Below, piece by piece: positions 15,438-24,200 of a DNA stretch of 64,000 nt; positions within the stretch are counted from its first letter, which is position 1; each line of letters begins with the position of its first letter. This stretch comes from DASSKA01 sp963839365. Lineage in GTDB: Bacteria; Actinomycetota; Actinomycetes; Propionibacteriales; Nocardioidaceae. The position numbers and the translations under genes are program-made. Under the pieces are notes generated by a model. That model was not told the DNA's origin, ran no database searches, and saw only the letters and a list, made by a program, of their open reading frames with translations. The DNA is taken from the NCBI GenBank assembly GCA_963839365.1, contig CAWIUT010000002.1, forward strand, positions 124,001-188,000, given 5' to 3'.

Positions 15438-16520
15438 CTAGACCACCCGTTGGGTCGCCGCCTCGGCGAGGTCGCGCAGCACCTCGCGTGCCCGATCGGT
15501 CACCGGGGCGGCGTCCAGGGCGCGCAGGGCGCGGTCGGTGAGCTCGGTGATCCGGCGCTCCACCTCGGCGCGCGCCCCGGACCCGTCGATGACCCGGCGC
15601 AGCTCCACCACCTCCTCCGCGGTCAGCGCCGTGCCCAGCCGGCGGTCGAGGAGCTTGGCCGCCTTCGGGTCCGCCGACCCGAGGGTCAGCGCGACCAGCA
15701 CGGTGCGCTTGCCTTCGGTCAGGTCGTCCCCGGCGGGCTTGCCGGTCACCTCCGGGTCGCCGAACACCCCGAGCAGGTCGTCGCGCAGCTGGAACGCCTC
15801 GCCGAGCGGCAGCCCGAAGGCGCTCAGCTCCCGCTGCAGCTGCGGCCCACCGCCCGCCAGCGCCGCCCCGACGTGCAGGGGCCGCTCGATGGTGTACTTC
15901 GCGGACTTGAAGCGCAGCACCCGCATCGCGGCCTCCACGTCCGAGACACCGCGCGCCTGGGCGGACACGTCCAGGAACTGGCCGGTGATCACCTCGCTGC
16001 GGGTCGCGTCGAAGAAGTTCTCCGCCTCGTGCACCCGCTCGGCGGGCAGCCCGCAGGTGCGCAGCATCTCCTGGGACCAGGACAGCAGCAGGTCGCCGAG
16101 CAGGATCGCCGCGGCGGCGCCGTACTGCACCGGGTCGCCGGACCACCCGTGCTCGCGGTGGAGCGCCTCCGCCTGCCTGTGCGTGGCCGGCCGGCCACGC
16201 CGGGTGTCCGAGGCGTCCATGTAGTCGTCGTGCACCAGCGCGCTGGCGTGCAACAGCTCCAGCGCTCCGACCGCGCGCAGCAAGGCGGCCTCGTCGTCGG
16301 GCTCCTGCACCGCCTGGTAGCCCCAGTAGCAGAACGCGGCCCGCAGCCGTTTCCCGCCGGTCAGGGAGCGGCGCGCCTCGCTGACCAGGCGCGCAGCGTC
16401 CTCACCCAGCGGCCGGAGCCGGCGGGCCTGTTCGTCGACGAAGGCTTCCAGGGTCGCGGCGACCGCTGCGCGGAAGGCGTCCGCGTCCCACGGGCCGGGG
16501 GCGTCAGGGGGTGAGGTCAC
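15438..16520 (-). CDS. idsA: Polyprenyl diphosphate synthase (IdsA/GGPP synthase family)
   Basis: Condenses isopentenyl diphosphate with allylic diphosphates; 360 residues. Both Asp-rich metal sites are intact: LVHDDYMDASDTRRG (first) and FQLRDDLLGVFGD (second), with GGKRLRA at the N-terminal substrate site. The DDYMD pattern fits a short to medium chain E-type synthase, comparable with IdsA2 (Rv2173), which holds the same place in M. tuberculosis. Chain length cannot be read with certainty. The start is GTG, with TAGTCT six bases upstream, divergent from metF. It could supply precursor to the phytoene-desaturase-like protein or to menaquinone. Confidence 0.92.
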   Translation of the reverse strand: MTSPPDAPGPWDADAFRAAVAATLEAFVDEQARRLRPLGEDAARLVSEARRSLTGGKRLRAAFCYWGYQAVQEPDDEAALLRAVGALELLHASALVHDDYMDASDTRRGRPATHRQAEALHREHGWSGDPVQYGAAAAILLGDLLLSWSQEMLRTCGLPAERVHEAENFFDATRSEVITGQFLDVSAQARGVSDVEAAMRVLRFKSAKYTIERPLHVGAALAGGGPQLQRELSAFGLPLGEAFQLRDDLLGVFGDPEVTGKPAGDDLTEGKRTVLVALTLGSADPKAAKLLDRRLGTALTAEEVVELRRVIDGSGARAEVERRITELTDRALRALDAAPVTDRAREVLRDLAEAATQRVV

Positions 16521-16526
16521 CCGGTG

Positions 16527-16532
16527 AGACTA
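16527..16532 (-). promoter_or_regulatory. -10 hexamer TAGTCT, leaderless start of idsA
   Basis: TAGTCT, six bases, GTG on the minus strand. It faces the metF promoter with only 35 bases between the two -10 boxes. Confidence 0.65.
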
Positions 16533-16567
16533 CGTGGACGAACCGGCTCCCTGCGCGCGTGGCCACC

Positions 16568-16573
16568 TATCCT
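16568..16573 (+). promoter_or_regulatory. -10 hexamer TATCCT, leaderless start of metF
   Basis: TATCCT, six bases, ATG at 16580. Confidence 0.65.
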
Positions 16574-16579
16574 GGGTGA

Positions 16580-17494
16580 ATGGCTCTGGGACTGCCCTCG
16601 CGGATGCCCGGCGGCGCGGAGACGGTCCGGGACCTGATCGCTGCCGGCGAGCGGTCCTTCTCCTTCGAGTTCTTCCCGCCCAAGGACGCCGACGGTGAAC
16701 GGGCGCTGTGGACCGCCCTGCGCGAGCTGGAGCCGCTACAGCCGACGTTCGTCTCGGTGACGTACGGCGCCGGCGGGTCCACCCGGGACCGGACGGTGCG
16801 GGTCACCGAGCAGATCGCCCACGAGACCTCGATGACCCCGTTGGGCCACCTCACCTGCGTGGGGCACTCCCGCGAGGAGCTGCGCGGGGTCGTCGGCTCC
16901 TACGCCGCTGCCGGGGTCCGCAACGTGCTCGCGCTGCGTGGCGACATGCCCGACGGGCCGTCGGCGCCGTTCGAGCCGCATCCGGAGGGACTGCGCTACG
17001 CCCTCGAGCTGGTCGAGCAGATCAAGTCGCTGGGCGACTTCTGCGTCGGCGTCGCGGCCTTCCCCGAAGGGCACCCGGCGGCCGTGTCCAGAGCGGCGGA
17101 CGCGAAGGTGCTGGCCGACAAGGCCCGGGCCGGCGCAGACTTCGCCATCACCCAGCTGTTCTTCCGGGCCGCGGACTACTTCGCGCTCGCGGAGCGGGTG
17201 GCCGCGCTCGGCGTGGACATCCCGATCATCCCCGGGATCATGCCGATCACGAACCTCGCGCAGGTGACCCGGATGGCCCAGCTGTCCGGTGCGGCGCTGC
17301 CGCCGGAGGTGGTCGCCCGGGTGGCGAGGTACGACGGCGACCCGGCCGGGGTGCGTGCTGAGGGGATCGCGGTCGCCACCGAGCTGTGCGACACGCTGCT
17401 CGACCGGGGTGCACCCGGGCTGCACTTCTACACGCTGAACCGGTCCCGCGCGACCCGGCAGATCTACGCCGGGCTGCGCGCCACCGTCGGCTGA
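16580..17494 (+). CDS. metF: 5,10-methylenetetrahydrofolate reductase
   Basis: Reduces methylene-THF to methyl-THF for methionine synthesis, using FAD; 304 residues, normal length. The family motifs are clear: FSFEFFPPKDADGE with the catalytic Glu, FVSVTYGAGGSTRDRT, LGHLTCVGHSREEL, VLALRGDMP, FAITQLFF and PIIPGIMPITN. TIM-barrel fold throughout. Leaderless start divergent from idsA. In M. tuberculosis a shortened relative (Rv2172c) lies at this place; this copy looks full and functional. Confidence 0.95.
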   Translation: MALGLPSRMPGGAETVRDLIAAGERSFSFEFFPPKDADGERALWTALRELEPLQPTFVSVTYGAGGSTRDRTVRVTEQIAHETSMTPLGHLTCVGHSREELRGVVGSYAAAGVRNVLALRGDMPDGPSAPFEPHPEGLRYALELVEQIKSLGDFCVGVAAFPEGHPAAVSRAADAKVLADKARAGADFAITQLFFRAADYFALAERVAALGVDIPIIPGIMPITNLAQVTRMAQLSGAALPPEVVARVARYDGDPAGVRAEGIAVATELCDTLLDRGAPGLHFYTLNRSRATRQIYAGLRATVG

Positions 17495-17536
17495 CCCGCC
17501 CTTGCTGACCCCCTTGCTGACCCCGGCCGGCCCCGG

Positions 17537-18841
17537 TCAGGCCTTGCCGACCTCCTCGGCGACCTGGGCGGCGCTGAGCCCGACGTAGGGCAGGCCGCCG
17601 CCGGCGCCCACGTGCGCGCCGGCGCAGAACACACCGGAGAGCGGAGTGCTGGTGCCGAGCCGGTGCCGGAGTGTGGCCCGGCCCTGCCAGAGCACCCCGT
17701 ACGGCGAACCGCCCCAGCCCTCGGCGAGCTCACCGGGGGAGCGGTCGACCCGCACCCGGACCGCCTCGCGGACATCGACGCCCCGCCGCGCCAGCGCGAC
17801 CAGCAGGTCCTCCTCCAGCTTCCCGCGGGCGAGCACCGTCCACGCCTGGGCGCCGGTGGGTGCGTCGCCCCCTCTGCGGACGACCAGGGTCGGCTCCCCG
17901 TGCAGCACGGTCTCGTGGGGCAGGTCGGGCAGGTCGCCCTCCAGGCCGAGGTGCGCCATCCGGGGCGGCAGCGCCGGCATGGTGCGTTCGACGTACCGGG
18001 CGAGCGCGGGCAGCCGTCGCGGGTCGACGGCGCACACCACCAGGTCGGCGTCGACGGCGCCGTCCTCGGTGAGGACGCCGACCGGGCGACCGTCGCGCAG
18101 CAGGAGGTCGCGCGCCGCGGTGTCCAGCCGCACGGTGACCCGACGTTCGGTGAGCCGGCGGGTCAGCGCCTCGACGAGCAGCCCCATCCCCCCGGGGACC
18201 GTCCAGGCGCCGAAGCACTGCTCGACGTAGCTGTGCATCCCCACCCAGGCGGGCACGTCGCGGGGCTGCTGACCGTCCAGGAGCGCCGGTGTCCAGGCGA
18301 TCTCGCGCAGCCGCGGGTCGCGCAGCGACCGGCGCACCACCCGCCGCAGGCTGGTCCGGGCGCCGAGCACCGACCGGACCTGCCGGCCGGCCCGGTCGGC
18401 GCGGAAGGGGTGCTCGAGGTACTCCCGGCGCAGCACGTCCCAGACGTCCTCGAACCGGTCGGTGTAGGCCAGCCAGCTCCTCGCCGCGGCGTCGCCGAGG
18501 GCCTCGCTCACCGCGTCGTGCACCGCGCCGCGCCCGCCGGTCGGCATCGTCAGCACGGTCCCGTCGGTGAACCGGTGCGCGCGCAGCACCGGCAGCGGCT
18601 CCAGGTCCACCACCCGGTCCAGGGGCCGGCCGGACTTGCGGAAGAGGTCCCGCAGCACGGCCGGCAGCGCGGTCCAGGTCGGCCCGGTGTCCCAGCGGAA
18701 GCCGTCCCGCTCCTCCAGTCCGAGGGCGCCGCCGATCCGGCCGGCGCGCTCCAGCAGGGTCACCTCGTGCCCGAGCTTGGCCAGGCGGGCGGCGCTCGCC
18801 GTCCCCGCGAAGCCGCCGCCGACCACCGCCACTCGTGCCAC
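17537..18841 (-). CDS. Phytoene-desaturase-like FAD-dependent oxidoreductase
   Basis: A 434-residue flavoprotein of the CrtI/amine-oxidase superfamily. It opens with a dinucleotide-binding motif (VAVVGGGFAGTASAARLAKLGHEVTLLER) and RIGG, and ends with the family's second FAD motif (GVFCAGAHVGAGGGLPYVGLSAAQVAEEV). It has the substrate-domain layout of carotenoid desaturases or related isoprenoid oxidoreductases. No phytoene synthase is present, so a carotenoid role is not established; idsA lies two genes away. GTG at 18841 directly precedes the FAD motif and has TAGGCT eight bases upstream; longer in-frame extensions are unlike the family. Confidence 0.85.
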   Translation of the reverse strand: MARVAVVGGGFAGTASAARLAKLGHEVTLLERAGRIGGALGLEERDGFRWDTGPTWTALPAVLRDLFRKSGRPLDRVVDLEPLPVLRAHRFTDGTVLTMPTGGRGAVHDAVSEALGDAAARSWLAYTDRFEDVWDVLRREYLEHPFRADRAGRQVRSVLGARTSLRRVVRRSLRDPRLREIAWTPALLDGQQPRDVPAWVGMHSYVEQCFGAWTVPGGMGLLVEALTRRLTERRVTVRLDTAARDLLLRDGRPVGVLTEDGAVDADLVVCAVDPRRLPALARYVERTMPALPPRMAHLGLEGDLPDLPHETVLHGEPTLVVRRGGDAPTGAQAWTVLARGKLEEDLLVALARRGVDVREAVRVRVDRSPGELAEGWGGSPYGVLWQGRATLRHRLGTSTPLSGVFCAGAHVGAGGGLPYVGLSAAQVAEEVGKA

Positions 18842-19214
18842 GGAGGTGGAGCCTACGGGGTCAGAGGGCGGCTGCCCGCAGGCCGGGGAGCGGGCTCCAG
18901 GCACGGAAACCGCCCGTTGCGCCACCAAGGCATCGTGCGTACGAGCGTGTCGTGACACCGCGTTCCTCGGCGGGACCCTCGGCTCTGCTTCGAGGTGCCC
19001 CACGAGGTGCACGGCAACGCACCGACGACGAGATCCGGTGCCTCCTCGGCGGAAGACACCGCTCCTGCGCCGCGGCCCGAGACCGGCGCAACGGGCGGCC
19101 AGCTCCGGTGCTGTCTTCGACGCTAGGTCGGGGGACGGGTGCGGCCCATGGCCCGTTCGGGCTAATCCGCGCCGGGAATGTCGGACATGCCTCCGCTCGT
19201 GGTCAGTTCAGGTG
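18842..19214. other. 373-base gap with no gene seen
   Basis: Apart from the promoter at its left edge I see no gene, tRNA or clear repeat here. Open frames crossing it on both strands lack ribosome sites and family resemblance. It could hold an unrecognised small RNA or decayed sequence. Confidence 0.5.
18850..18855 (-). promoter_or_regulatory. -10 hexamer TAGGCT before the phytoene-desaturase-like gene
   Basis: TAGGCT is eight bases before the GTG at 18841, slightly wider than at the other leaderless genes. Confidence 0.5.
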
Positions 19215-19688
19215 TCAGTTCACGTCGATCTCGCTCGCGCCGGTGAGGGCGACGAGCTCGTCGAAGGTGGTGCTGAACACCGCCGCCGGGTGGCCCGCGG
19301 CGGCCCAGATCTCGTCGTACCTGCGCAGCGTCGGGTCCACGTACGTCGGGACCGGCGTGGGGTGCCCGATCGGGGAGACCCCGCCGATCACCTGGCCGGT
19401 GTGCTCGCGCACGAACTCCGGCTTGGCCCGGCGCAGCTCGGTCACGCCGAGCTCGGCGGCCACCTGGGCGGTGTCCACCCGGTGCGCCCCGGAGGTGAGG
19501 ATGAGCAGCGGCTTCCCGTCGGCGTCGAAGAGCAGGCTGTTCGCGATCGCCCCCACCTCGCAGCCGAGCGCCTGCGCGGCCAGCGCCGCGGTGTGCACGG
19601 AGTCCGGGAGTACGACGATGCGGCCCTGCCCGCCTCGGGACTCCAGCTCGCTGCGGAACCGTGTGATCGAGGGGTGCTCGGAGCTCAT
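19215..19688 (-). CDS. YbaK/EbsC-type aminoacyl-tRNA deacylase
   Basis: A 157-residue stand-alone editing-domain protein related to YbaK/ProX, which hydrolyse mischarged tRNAs (for example Cys- or Ala-tRNA-Pro). Family marks are CEVGAIANSLLFDADGKPLLILTSGAHRVD and the glycine-rich GQVIGGVSPIGHPTPVPTYVD loop. Substrate preference is not predictable. ATG at 19688 has TACAGT seven bases upstream, a leaderless arrangement. Confidence 0.9.
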   Translation of the reverse strand: MSSEHPSITRFRSELESRGGQGRIVVLPDSVHTAALAAQALGCEVGAIANSLLFDADGKPLLILTSGAHRVDTAQVAAELGVTELRRAKPEFVREHTGQVIGGVSPIGHPTPVPTYVDPTLRRYDEIWAAAGHPAAVFSTTFDELVALTGASEIDVN

Positions 19689-19695
19689 GCGCCCG

Positions 19696-19701
19696 ACTGT
19701 A
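19696..19701 (-). promoter_or_regulatory. -10 hexamer TACAGT, leaderless start of the YbaK-like gene
   Basis: TACAGT, seven bases, ATG on the minus strand. Confidence 0.6.
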
Positions 19702-19737
19702 GTGTCCCGTCGGCTCCTGCTGTCTCCAGCTACCGCT

Positions 19738-20139
19738 TCAGCCCGTGCCGGATCCGCTGCGCAGCTCGGTCCACTGTCGGGCGAGCCAGCGGCGCCCGGC
19801 CGCGACCATCAGCGCACCGACGCCGGCGTAGAGCGGCTGCAGGAGGCTGCGGTCGGTGAGGAGCACCCGCTGCGCCCCGATCCAGCCGACCAGCAGACCG
19901 CCGGCGGCCACGGCGGCCGGGTCGGCCCGGCGGTCGTCGCGGGCGGCGTACCAGGCGACCACGGTGTGCGGCACGGCCACGACCGTGACCAGCGCCGACG
20001 CACCCAGCGCCCGGCTGCCGAACGGGAACTGGTCGCTCAACCTCTTCATCCGGGGGCCGGTCATCGTGGCCAGTGCCCACGCGCCGGCGTACGCCGAGGC
20101 GGCAACCAGTCCGCTGCCGACCGCCAGTGGTCGTCTCAT
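19738..20139 (-). CDS. Small four-helix membrane protein, hypothetical
   Basis: A 133-residue protein with four predicted membrane segments (about residues 4-26, 46-68, 77-97 and 102-121) and a charged, positive loop between the first two (GPRMKRLSDQFPFG). I do not recognise a family. The ATG at 20139 has AAGG eight bases upstream. It lies 49 bases upstream of the YbaK-like gene, which has its own promoter. Confidence 0.7.
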   Translation of the reverse strand: MRRPLAVGSGLVAASAYAGAWALATMTGPRMKRLSDQFPFGSRALGASALVTVVAVPHTVVAWYAARDDRRADPAAVAAGGLLVGWIGAQRVLLTDRSLLQPLYAGVGALMVAAGRRWLARQWTELRSGSGTG

Positions 20140-20215
20140 GTCTCGACCTTGCGGAGGCAAGCGGCGGCGCGGCCAGGGGCGGAGGTCCCGGGTCCTCAGC
20201 ACCGGTCGGAACGTC

Positions 20216-20245
20216 TTGCGGGGTGCCGAAAGGCTGGGGTAGCGT
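20216..20245 (+). promoter_or_regulatory. Promoter of the DNA-damage operon (TTGCGG-18-TAGCGT)
   Basis: A -35 TTGCGG (20216-20221) and -10 TAGCGT (20240-20245) are separated by 18 bases. Transcription would start near 20252, right at the LexA box, giving a leader of about 155 bases before the first gene. Confidence 0.6.
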
Positions 20246-20254
20246 GGAGGTTGT

Positions 20255-20270
20255 TCGAACATGTGTTCGA
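20255..20270. promoter_or_regulatory. LexA (SOS) box TCGAACATGTGTTCGA
   Basis: A perfect TCGAAC-N4-GTTCGA inverted repeat matching the Gram-positive/actinobacterial LexA consensus (CGAAC-N4-GTTCG). It begins ten bases after the -10 box, where bound LexA would block transcription initiation. It places the downstream DUF6504-HEPN-dnaE2 operon in the SOS regulon. Confidence 0.9.
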
Positions 20271-20409
20271 GCACCACCTCCCGGCGGAGGTGACCTCGAC
20301 CCCCACCTCCGCCGGGACTCCCCGGTCGGCTCGCCGGGTCCAGGGGAGATCGCCGAAGGGGTCGAAGGGGTCGAGCCGATTCATCTGACGAGCTCGGAGG
20401 GTGGGGAAG

Positions 20410-20736
20410 ATGCGACGCTACGACGACCCCGTAGAGGTGCGCAAGGGACTGGTGACGAGCGCGGGTGCTCGTCTCGAGGGCCCGGAGCAGTTCATCTGGC
20501 GAGGCCGGTTGTGGAAGGTCTGCAACGTGGTCGGGCACTGGGTGGAGACCGGAGCGTGGTGGCGGTCGCCGGATCCGGACGGCGTGCCCGACCTGCTCGC
20601 CGAGCGGGAGGTGTGGCGGGTCGAGGCGGGCCGCGGCTCCGCCGGTCAGCGTGCCGCCGGCGCCGGCCGTGGGGTCTTCAACCTGGTCTTCGACTGGTCG
20701 GACGGCAGCTGGCAGCTCGTCCGGTGCGCGGACTGA
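20410..20736 (+). CDS. DUF6504-type small protein, first gene of the SOS operon
   Basis: A 108-residue protein rich in Trp and Arg (FIWRGRLWKVCNVVGHWVETGAWWR and FNLVFDWSDGSWQLVRC), resembling DUF6504, which I recall next to actinobacterial ImuB/DnaE2 mutagenesis genes. The function is unknown; the beta-rich, tryptophan-rich composition suggests a protein or nucleic-acid binding accessory. ATG at 20410 follows GGAGGG/GGGGAAG. It ends nine bases before the HEPN gene and is expected to be induced by DNA damage. Confidence 0.7.
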   Translation: MRRYDDPVEVRKGLVTSAGARLEGPEQFIWRGRLWKVCNVVGHWVETGAWWRSPDPDGVPDLLAEREVWRVEAGRGSAGQRAAGAGRGVFNLVFDWSDGSWQLVRCAD

Positions 20737-20745
20737 GGGGGCCGG

Positions 20746-21258
20746 ATGAGCACGACGAGGACTTCCCCGGCAGCCTCCACGCCCTGCTCCCCGGGCGGCC
20801 CGCTCGAGCTGCCCGCGGCGACGTACAGCTATCTCGAGCGCGCCGCGCGGTCGCTGCGCGAGGCGATCACCACCACCGACGTGCCGCAGCGGTACGCCCA
20901 GGCCCATGTCAGCGCCCTCCAGGCCACCGCCGCGCTGCTCGCAGCCCGGGCCACCCCGGCGACCCCGGCCGGTCCGGGCGCCCGGCGACCGAAGCGAAGG
21001 GGCCAGAAGAACGCCTGGGTGCTGCTGGCCGAGGTGGCGCCGGAGCTGGGGGAGTGGGCGGCCTTCTTCGCCTCCGGCGCCGGCAAGCGGGCCGCCGCCG
21101 AGGCGGGGTCGCGGCGGGCCGTCACCGAGCGGGAGGCCGACGACCTGGTGCGCGACGCCGACCGGTTCCTGGGGCTGGTGGAGCAGGCACTCGGCATGAG
21201 CCTGCACCCCAGTGTCGACACCCTGTTCCGAGCTTCGTGGGCCGGTCATGTCGCGTGA
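20746..21258 (+). CDS. SAV_6107-like HEPN-domain protein
   Basis: A 170-residue, mostly helical protein of the SAV_6107 HEPN type. It contains an R-x4-H motif, RYAQAH at residues 49-54, which in many HEPN proteins is the RNase active site. A basic segment (GARRPKRRGQKN, about 82-93) and a second helical half follow. Whether it is an RNase, a binding scaffold or a polymerase accessory is unknown. A GAGGGGG ribosome site precedes the ATG. Its last 11 bases overlap the dnaE2 start, which suggests translational coupling and matched amounts. Confidence 0.72.
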   Translation: MSTTRTSPAASTPCSPGGPLELPAATYSYLERAARSLREAITTTDVPQRYAQAHVSALQATAALLAARATPATPAGPGARRPKRRGQKNAWVLLAEVAPELGEWAAFFASGAGKRAAAEAGSRRAVTEREADDLVRDADRFLGLVEQALGMSLHPSVDTLFRASWAGHVA

Positions 21259-24200
21259 GGACCCGTTCGTGCACCTGCACGTCGCCTCCGGCTACTCGCT
21301 GCAGTACGGCGCCTCGCACCCGCACGTGCTGGTCGAGCGAGCCGGGGAGCTCGGCATGGACACCCTGGCCCTCACCGACCGCGACGGTGCCTACGGTGCG
21401 GTGCGGTTCACGAAGGCCTGCGTGCAGGCCGGGATCCGGCCGATCCTCGGGGTGGACCTGGCCGTCACCCCCGGCGGGCCGGTCGCGGGCCTCCCGTCCG
21501 GCAGCCGGCGCACCCCCGTCCGTGGCGGAGCGTTCCGGGACCAGCGGCTGCCCCGGGTCACCTTCCTGGCCGGCAGCAAGAAGGGGTGGGCCGCGCTGTG
21601 CCGGCTGATCTCGGCCACGCACCTGTCCGGCGAGCGTGGCACGCCGGTGACCACGCTGGACCTGGTGGCCGAGCACGTCGCCGGCAGGGACGTCCTGGTC
21701 CTGCTCGGCCCCACCTCCGAGCTGGGGCGGGCCGCCACGCTGCGCCGGGAGGACCTGGCCCACGCCGCGCTCCGCCCCTGGCGCGAGGTGGTGGACCCGG
21801 CCGACCTGCTGGTGGAGGTGGTCTCCCATCGGCTGTCCGGCTCCGGGCCGGGCTCCGCCCCGCACGCCGCCCGGATGCTGGGGATCGCGCAGGCGGAGAA
21901 CCTCGGGACGGTGCTCACCAACGCGGTCCGCTACGCCGACCGCACGGACGCGGCGACCGTGGACGTGCTCGACGCCGCCCGCCGGCTGGTGCCTCTCGGC
22001 TCTGCCGAGCTGCGGCACCTGGACAGTGGCCTGTCCAGTGGTCTGTCCGGTGGTCTGTCCGGTGGTCTGTCCAGTGGTCTGTCCGGGGACTTGCCCAGGG
22101 GCAACGCCGAGGGGTTCTTGAAGTCCGGCAAGCAGATGGACGAGGTGGCCGAGGAGGTCTGCCGGCTGGCCGGTCTGGGGCACGACCGCCGAGCCGCCCG
22201 CCGGCTGCTGGCCCGCACCCGCACGGTGGCCGACCGGTGCGCGGTCGACCCGGCCGCCGACCTCGGACTCGGCGAGGTGCACTTCCCGGAGTTCGAGGTC
22301 GTCGGTGGCGCCGAGACCTCGCTTCGCTCCTCCTCGACCACCGCGGACGCCGTGCTCCGGCAGCGGTGCGAGGCGGCGATCGGCAACCGCTACGGGAACG
22401 CCGGGCGACAGCGGATCTGGAAACGGCTCGACGACGAGCTGCAGACCATCCGCACCCTGGGCTACGCCCCGTACTTCCTCACCGTCGCCGACGTCACCGA
22501 CCTGATCAAGGACCTGGGCGTGCGCTGCGCGGCCCGCGGCTCCGGCGCGGGCAGCCTGGTCAACTACCTGCTCGGCATCTCCGGGGTGGACCCGCTGCGC
22601 TACGGGCTGCTGATGGAGCGGTTCCTCTCCCCGTTGCGGCAGGCGTTGCCGGACATCGACGTCGACGTGGAGTCCGCGCGCCGGCTCGAGGTCTACGAGG
22701 CGATCCTGGACCGGTACGGCGGCGAGCGGTGCGTCTGCGTGTCGATGATGGACACCTACCGGGTGCGCCACGCGGTGCGGGACGTCGGGGCGGCGCTCGG
22801 CATGCCGCCGGGGGAGATCGACGCGATCGCCAAGGCGTTCCCGCACATCCGGGCCAGGGACGCCCGGATGGCGCTGCGGGAGCTGCCGGAGCTGCGTTCC
22901 TCCGGTTTGCTGCAGGGGCAGAGCGGGGCGGCCCTCGATCTTTTGTTCCGGATGGTGGAGCGGCTCGACGGGCTGCCCCGGCACGTCGCGGTGCACCCGT
23001 GCGGGGTGCTGCTGTCCGACGCCACCCTGCTGGACCGCACCCCGGTGGAGGCGTCGTACGCCGGGTTCCCGATGAGCCAGTTCGACAAGGACGACGTGGA
23101 GGACCTCGGTCTGCTCAAGCTGGACGTGCTCGGGGTGCGGATGCAGTCGGCGATGGCGCACGCCGTCGACGAGATCGAGCGGGTCGACCGGGTGCGGCTG
23201 GACCTCGACGACGAGACTCAGGTGCCCTTCGACGACCCGGCCACCTTCTCGATGATCAGCCAGGCCAAGACGCTGGGCTGCTTCCAGATCGAGTCGCCGG
23301 GGCAGCGGGAGCTGGTCGGCAAGTCCGGGCTGGAGACGTTCGAGGACATCATCGTCGACATCTCGCTGTTCCGGCCGGGCCCGGTCAAGAGCGACATGGT
23401 CACGCCGTACCTGTCCGCCAAGCAGGGCTGGCGGATGCCGCACTACCTGCACGAGGACCTGCGCCCGATCCTCGAGCAGACCCACGGCGTGGTCGTCTTC
23501 CACGAGCAGGTCATCGAGATCATCGCGACGCTCACCGGCTGCACCCTGGCGGAGGCCGACGAGGCCCGCCGGGCGCTCGGCGACACCGACGGGATGGCCC
23601 GGGCCAAGCTGTGGTTCTTCCCACGGGCGATGGGCAACGGCTACCCCCAGGACCTGGTGGAGCAGGCCTGGAAGGTGCTCGAGGCGTTCGCCTCCTTCGG
23701 GTTCTGCAAGGCGCACGCGGCGGCGTTCGCCCTGCCGACCTACCAGTCGGCCTGGCTCAAGGCGCACTACCCCGCGCACTTCCTGGCAGGGGTGCTCACC
23801 CACGATCCCGGGATGTACCCGAAGCGGCTGATCCTCGACGACGCCCGCCAGTTCGGGGTCGCGGTGCTCGGGCTGGACGTGAACGCCTCGGAGAAGACCT
23901 ACGTCGTCGAGAAGGCCGACCCGGCGTACGCGGATGTCGCGTACGGGATTCGGCTGGCGCTGTCGGAGGTCAAGGGCATCTCCGAAGCGGAGGTGGACCG
24001 GATCACCGCCGCCAGGCCCTACCACTCGCTCACCGACTTCTGGCACCGCGCCCGGGTGTCGCGACCGGTGGTGGAGCGGCTGGTGCTCGCCGGCGGGCTC
24101 GACGGCATCTACGGCATCGGGGGAGCCGAGCAGGGGCCGGGGGTGCACCGACGCGGGCGGGTGACCCGCCGGGACCTGCTGCTCCAGGTCGCCGACCTGG

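Noticed and set aside
18842..19214. tRNA, RNase P RNA or small gene in the gap
   Set aside because: I saw no T-loop or CCA-type pattern, no RNase P conserved core, and no ORF with gene-like start signals.
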